This document shows positions 60,847-64,000 of a stretch of DNA of 64,000 nt, piece by piece. The notes below the pieces were generated by a model. The model made no database searches. It worked only from the letters and a program-made list of their open reading frames with translations, and was not told the origin of the DNA. The stretch lies in assembly GCA_037189585.1 (NCBI GenBank), contig JBBCJA010000021.1, forward strand, positions 62,001 to 126,000, written 5' to 3'. The translations under genes were made by a program, and so were the position numbers. Origin of the DNA: JAEXNA01 sp037189585. GTDB taxonomy: Bacteria > Vulcanimicrobiota > Xenobia > Xenobiales > JADMJV01. How positions within the stretch are numbered: the first letter of the stretch is position 1; the number at the start of each line of letters is the position of its first letter.

Positions 60847-60909
60847 AGACAATTTACAAGCTGTTCAAAATCCTAGCTTCGACTCCACTCTCAGTTCAGT
60901 GCTGAATTG

Positions 60910-60915
60910 TATACT
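60910..60915 (+). promoter_or_regulatory. -10 element of a possibly leaderless transcript
   Basis: TATACT ends 6 nt before the ATG at 60922, which has no Shine-Dalgarno site. This spacing would place the transcript start at or next to the start codon. No good -35 is seen. Confidence 0.45.
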
Positions 60916-60921
60916 TGCGCT

Positions 60922-61344
60922 ATGATCAGCGTAACGACGGGCCTAAGAAATTCCACCACCTACAACCTCAAGCGACAATCAGACGCGGCTTTTACTGCCG
61001 AAGTCGACTGGGATCGATCCCCGGGCGTCAACTCCGGGGGGTACTCGTTGGAGTTTAAGCCGGAGCAGTTGGAGGTTACTCCATTGGGGCGGCGTGATGA
61101 GGGCTGGGATGTGCTGATAGCACCGTCCGAGGCGCCAAACTCCGTGTTTGTTCAAGCACGAACAGCTTTGGGGTTTCGCGGGAGCGGCGGCCAGGACAAC
61201 ATGCTCCGCCAGATCGAGTTTCCCAAACCCATCGCCCCCGAACAGACGCAGAAAGTCGGCCTCCAGGTCGCATCAGCGCTTATTGGAATTCCGTTCCTGG
61301 AATCGATGCTCGAGCAGCCTGTACCCGCGGCATCAGCGAACTAA
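60922..61344 (+). CDS. Small protein of unknown function
   Basis: A 140-aa soluble protein (start MISVTTGLRNSTTYNLKRQSD), beta-rich in the first 90 residues with conserved-looking SGGYSLEFKPEQLEVTPLG, ending in an Ala-rich helix. No signal or TM segment. A start at 60907 is open in frame, but ATG 60922 is placed 6 nt after the TATACT. Its 3' end overlaps the convergent gene at 61280 by 65 bp. No family recognised. Confidence 0.55.
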   Translation: MISVTTGLRNSTTYNLKRQSDAAFTAEVDWDRSPGVNSGGYSLEFKPEQLEVTPLGRRDEGWDVLIAPSEAPNSVFVQARTALGFRGSGGQDNMLRQIEFPKPIAPEQTQKVGLQVASALIGIPFLESMLEQPVPAASAN

Positions 61345-61585
61345 AGGTCTTCTCGGGAGAATACCAACGAAAGGCTCGGCATTGCGCTTGATAACGAGTC
61401 GGACCTTCAAAGAGCCGGGGCTTGCCGCTTTCGGCAACTACAGGTTCGCCGTCGAGTTCGATCCAAGCGACCCATTGCCCATTCTGAGTTCGGCTGGTCT
61501 TGAGGCCGACTCGCGAGCCGAGGCTCAATCCACGCTGGCGTAGTGATAACACGGTCTGTCCTTTCCCCCCAACAGACAACGGCAC
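61280..61585 (-). CDS. Small protein of unknown function, start uncertain
   Basis: About 101 residues, with a plausible beta domain (LSLGSRVGLKTSRTQNGQWV, AWIELDGEPVVAESGKP, LFEGPTRYQAQCRAF). A minus-strand promoter TTGTGG-17-TATACT (61640-61612) lies upstream and excludes the earlier TTG at 61621, leaving GTG 61585 as the best start. Part of the 343-bp region 61345-61687. It overlaps the opposite gene's 3' end by 65 bp. No family recognised; the composition and promoter support it modestly. Confidence 0.45.
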   Translation of the reverse strand: MPLSVGGKGQTVLSLRQRGLSLGSRVGLKTSRTQNGQWVAWIELDGEPVVAESGKPRLFEGPTRYQAQCRAFRWYSPEKTFSSLMPRVQAARASIPGTEFQ

Positions 61586-61611
61586 CCAATCCCATGAGGT
61601 AGCCTTTTGGC

Positions 61612-61640
61612 AGTATAGCAAGTTACCCTCTCCTCCACAA
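61612..61640 (-). promoter_or_regulatory. Promoter of the 61280 gene
   Basis: On the minus strand: -35 TTGTGG, 17-bp spacer, -10 TATACT; transcript start about 61605. Confidence 0.5.
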
Positions 61641-61687
61641 GGCGCGTTCCTGCTTTTGAAAGAAAATTTACGAAGAGCCTCGGAGTT

Positions 61688-62515
61688 CTATCCGCGGATC
61701 AGTGAGCTCTTGGTGATCTTGCCGTAAGAATTAACCAATCGAGGGTCGATCAAGCGAACCACCAGCGGGGATCGAGCGAGCTGGATGACAGTCCCGTCCA
61801 GGATTTGGTAGTCCTTTTGGCCGTCAGCGATCACGTAAGGACGAGTGACTTTCGTTTTGTTATGAACCGAGATTTTACAGTCCATCGGTAGAACCGTGGG
61901 AGCCAATAGGGAAGAGCTGATGGCGTTGGATGGTACTAAGACCATCGACTCCAAGAGAACGACCGGACCCCCTGCCGACATTGCGTAGGCGGTGGAACCG
62001 GTACGTGTGGCGATGATGATGCCGTCACCGACGATCTCTCCGATCGGCTGACCATCGACTCGAAGCTCGAGAGTCAGAGTGCGATTGCTGCCTCCGATGA
62101 GAACTTCATTGAGGGCGTCGACTCTCCAAACCTCTTCCCTACGATTGAACACGGTCGCCCGAATCATGGCCCGTTCCTCGACCACATAGCGTCCCGCTAG
62201 TAAGCACTCCAGAGCGGCCTGCATCTGAGCCTCGGTAGCCGTGCAGAGATAACCCACACGGCCGAAGTTGACCCCCATCACGGGAACCATGTCGGCCGCC
62301 ATCAGGCGCGCGGCATGCAGAAGCGTTCCATCACCACCCAGGGCCAGCAAACAGTCGACGGCTTCGCCGTCGAGCACTTCCTCTAGCATGAACGCTTCGC
62401 CCCCGTGACTTCGGACCATCTCTTTGGCGCGCTCCGCGGCTTCGGCTGCTCCAGGATGATTTTCTCGAACGGTGATGCCGAGTCGGATAGGCTTGGAGGG
62501 GGCAGGTGCACTCAC
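61688..62515 (-). CDS. nadK: NAD kinase
   Basis: Phosphorylates NAD to NADP. The catalytic GGDGTLLHAAR, the NE pair in DALNEVLIG and the ATP/NAD loop GDGIIIATRTGSTAYAMSAGGP are all present. 275 aa is normal. The usual PHSLSNRP-type segment after the glycine loop is replaced by VLVPSNAISSSLLAP, so the dimer or substrate edge may differ. It is transcribed away from the C39-like peptidase gene, separated by a terminator. Confidence 0.93.
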   Translation of the reverse strand: MSAPAPSKPIRLGITVRENHPGAAEAAERAKEMVRSHGGEAFMLEEVLDGEAVDCLLALGGDGTLLHAARLMAADMVPVMGVNFGRVGYLCTATEAQMQAALECLLAGRYVVEERAMIRATVFNRREEVWRVDALNEVLIGGSNRTLTLELRVDGQPIGEIVGDGIIIATRTGSTAYAMSAGGPVVLLESMVLVPSNAISSSLLAPTVLPMDCKISVHNKTKVTRPYVIADGQKDYQILDGTVIQLARSPLVVRLIDPRLVNSYGKITKSSLIRG

Positions 62516-62596
62516 TCTGCGTTAGTTTGGGATTGTTGAACCGATCCCTTCGCTACAGTCTTTGAATGTCGAGGGAACCATTTGTGCCCGGATATA

Positions 62597-62628
62597 GAAA
62601 AGGGACCCGCATTAACGAGGTCCCTTTC
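62597..62628 (-). terminator. Terminator of the C39-like peptidase gene
   Basis: On the minus strand gaaagggacc and ggtcccttttc form a stem around tcgttaatgcg, followed by tatat. It also insulates nadK. Confidence 0.8.
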
Positions 62629-62645
62629 GGATCGATTCGGTTTAA

Positions 62646-63482
62646 CTAAAAGCGATCTTCTTGATCGTCACTCATGGCTGAGAGCATTCCAGGAAGTCCC
62701 GGACTCATAGGAATGGTGGGAGACGACATGGGATTCATACCCATTCCCATCAGGTAGGGGTTGACCGCCATCGGCTCTGAAACGGGAATGTTCGGTGGAG
62801 CCGCGTTGAGACGGTCCGCCACGAACACGAAGTTTCCGTCCGGGTGCGAGGGAGCCGTCTGCATGTTGTACTTGGAAGTCGTTTTCATCGTTCCATCGGC
62901 GGGGTCGGCATAGGTCACCATGTCTCCCTCGGTCTTGACGATGGTCACGATGTGACCGCGCCCGGACGGAGAAAATTCGGGGCCGTTGAGAGCCACGATG
63001 ACAGGAAGCTTCTCCTGATTGACCTTCTGATCGATCATCGCCCAGGAGTTGGCGCTCAAGTTTCCGTTATCGTGCCAGTCAAAACCGGAGGACGCGCTTT
63101 CCGATTTCAAAGCGTTGAGCAGACCGAAACCGTACTTCTGGTCGACATCCATGTCGGTCATCGACTTACCGGTCAAAGAGTTGATACACATCGCCACGCT
63201 GGTCTGTCCGCAAGAAACGCCGTTGGACTGAGCTAACGGAGAAACTTCTCTAGCACCCGAGGGGCGAATGGAGGGGTTGTAATAGGCTCCGTTCATCCCC
63301 ATCGCGCTCAACTTGCCGAGAGCCGCGTTCGGGTCGGTTCCTTTAATGGCGTTCTTGGCCTCGGGGGCGGCCTGGCTTGCCATCATTTCGTTGAAAACGG
63401 CGGAATCAACGGTGGGCCCACGATCGAGCTTCTGTTCGATCTGGCGAATACGGTTCTCAATACTGTCGATCTTGTTTAACAA
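62646..63482 (-). CDS. C39-like cysteine peptidase domain protein
   Basis: A 278-aa protein. A short coiled-coil N-terminus (LNKIDSIENRIRQIEQKLDR) precedes a papain/C39-like domain with the nucleophile in NGVSCGQTSVAMCINSL and the general base in GRGHIVTIV, followed by YADPADG. The C-terminus is Pro/Met-rich. No Sec signal is present. The SIENRIRQIEQ type of start recalls peptidoglycan hydrolases exported by flagellar or other non-Sec routes (inference). The start is TTG 63482, supported by AAGGAGAG 8 nt upstream; no ATG lies upstream. A -10 TATAGT on the minus strand (about 63507-63512) suggests its own promoter. Substrate unknown. Confidence 0.78.
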   Translation of the reverse strand: MLNKIDSIENRIRQIEQKLDRGPTVDSAVFNEMMASQAAPEAKNAIKGTDPNAALGKLSAMGMNGAYYNPSIRPSGAREVSPLAQSNGVSCGQTSVAMCINSLTGKSMTDMDVDQKYGFGLLNALKSESASSGFDWHDNGNLSANSWAMIDQKVNQEKLPVIVALNGPEFSPSGRGHIVTIVKTEGDMVTYADPADGTMKTTSKYNMQTAPSHPDGNFVFVADRLNAAPPNIPVSEPMAVNPYLMGMGMNPMSSPTIPMSPGLPGMLSAMSDDQEDRF

Positions 63483-63571
63483 AGCCTAGACTCTCCTTGC
63501 CTCATCACTATACTTCAAGTCCCCACTCCTGTCGTCCGCCCTGGGTTACAAAGTTGTTACAAACAAATGAA

Positions 63572-64000
63572 CTACCGCCACGCAGTCTCTTCCAGAGCCC
63601 TCTTGGCCCAGTCCGATTCACCGGCTTTAAGGGTCGGAAGCTCCATCAGCGACTTCACGTTACTATACTGAGCGCTCTGATAGTCTTCCACACGGCCACT
63701 CAAAACCGCTTCTTTGACTTGAGCGATCCCCTCGGCCAGAGACCACTTCGGCTCAAAACCGAGCACTCGTCGAATCTTGGAAAAGTCGACTCGATAGTTC
63801 CGACGATCTTCCGATGTGCCCATCTCGACGACCTCGGCTCCTTCGACCTGCTCGGCGATGAGACGCCCCGCTTGTTCCAAGGTGTAGTTTTGCTCGTTGG
63901 AGCCGACGTTGAATATCTGATCCCGCACCGCGTCAAGTGGAGCTTCCAGCGCTTTCAACACACTGAGCGCGGCGTCGTCCACGTGGAGAAAAGGTCGCCA
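63572..64000 (-). CDS. NAD-dependent sugar-nucleotide epimerase, 3' part (cut by window)
   Basis: The last about 142 codons of an extended-SDR epimerase/dehydratase. The right-most codons read WRPFLHVDDAA, the conserved RPxxHVxDxA segment, then FNVGSNEQNYTLEQ and RRNYRVDFSKIRRVLGFEP. The Rossmann N-terminus lies beyond base 64000. Likely acts on a nucleotide-sugar for surface polysaccharide. The 90-bp gap to the peptidase gene holds no terminator. Confidence 0.88.
   Translation of the reverse strand, partial: WRPFLHVDDAALSVLKALEAPLDAVRDQIFNVGSNEQNYTLEQAGRLIAEQVEGAEVVEMGTSEDRRNYRVDFSKIRRVLGFEPKWSLAEGIAQVKEAVLSGRVEDYQSAQYSNVKSLMELPTLKAGESDWAKRALEETAWR

Overview
This window is a contiguous, moderately GC-rich, densely coded bacterial chromosome segment, mostly housekeeping. 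It carries leuS, cysS, secE-nusG-rplK-rplA, uvrB, fumC, deoB, rpe, murI, nadK, an aspartate aminotransferase, dCTP deaminase and four tRNA genes. Several traits fit a poorly described Terrabacteria-type lineage (for example Armatimonadota/Eremiobacterota-like). They are a HemQ-type coproheme decarboxylase, a sigma factor close to Bacillus SigH, an F420-type deazaflavin-dependent nitroreductase homologue, a PilT ATPase, a PASTA membrane protein, and an uncoupled ribosomal cluster (no rplJ/rplL after rplA, no tuf before secE). The lineage is inference only; no rRNA is present.

Layout. 1-5465 (+): PASTA protein, rpe, a lipoprotein, PilT and a nicotinamidase-like hydrolase, then a large imperfect inverted repeat and dcd. 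5462-6769 (-): HD phosphohydrolase. 6896-13722 (+): an unusual trio of a VIT/vWA protein, a proline-rich protein and a giant coiled-coil PAS-GEDEF-EAL protein, followed by deoB and a rhodanese/NifU fusion. 16176-22617 (-): a glutamate-racemase paralogue with both catalytic cysteines changed to Ser, an aminotransferase, a secreted protein, a CinA N-domain protein, gamma-glutamyltransferase and a double GNAT; a 56-codon ORF lies between them on the + strand. 22684-45706 (+): fumC, the nitroreductase homologue, a 2156-residue STAND-like ATPase/TPR protein, leuS, cysS, an RlmB-GNAT fusion, the SigH-like factor, a tRNA-Thr with a duplicated 3' half, a pseudokinase, tRNA-Gly/Thr, secE-nusG-rplK-rplA, a secreted protein and an isoaspartyl peptidase.

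45824-47604 is a decayed integrative element in tRNA-Tyr. An 81-bp perfect direct repeat (tRNA 3' half plus terminator) brackets a frameshifted, truncated tyrosine recombinase, a 32-aa membrane peptide and matching palindromic sites near both ends. Just beyond it is a possible effector locus (47780-51805): a small acidic protein, a 1005-aa repeat protein with a glycine-rich hydrophobic C-terminus, and a two-TM protein.

51891-64000: hemQ, an M24 peptidase, a coiled-coil protein, a secreted protein, uvrB, an orphan LuxR-type regulator, a PLP lyase overlapping genuine murI, small unknown genes, nadK, a C39-like cysteine peptidase with a TTG start, and a sugar-nucleotide epimerase truncated by the window edge.

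The best candidates for undescribed biology are the STAND-like giant (Arg in the P-loop, duplicated N-terminal domain), the vWA/proline-rich/c-di-GMP trio, the Ser/Ser racemase pseudoenzyme, the putative pore-forming effector locus and the GHKL-like/pseudokinase protein.
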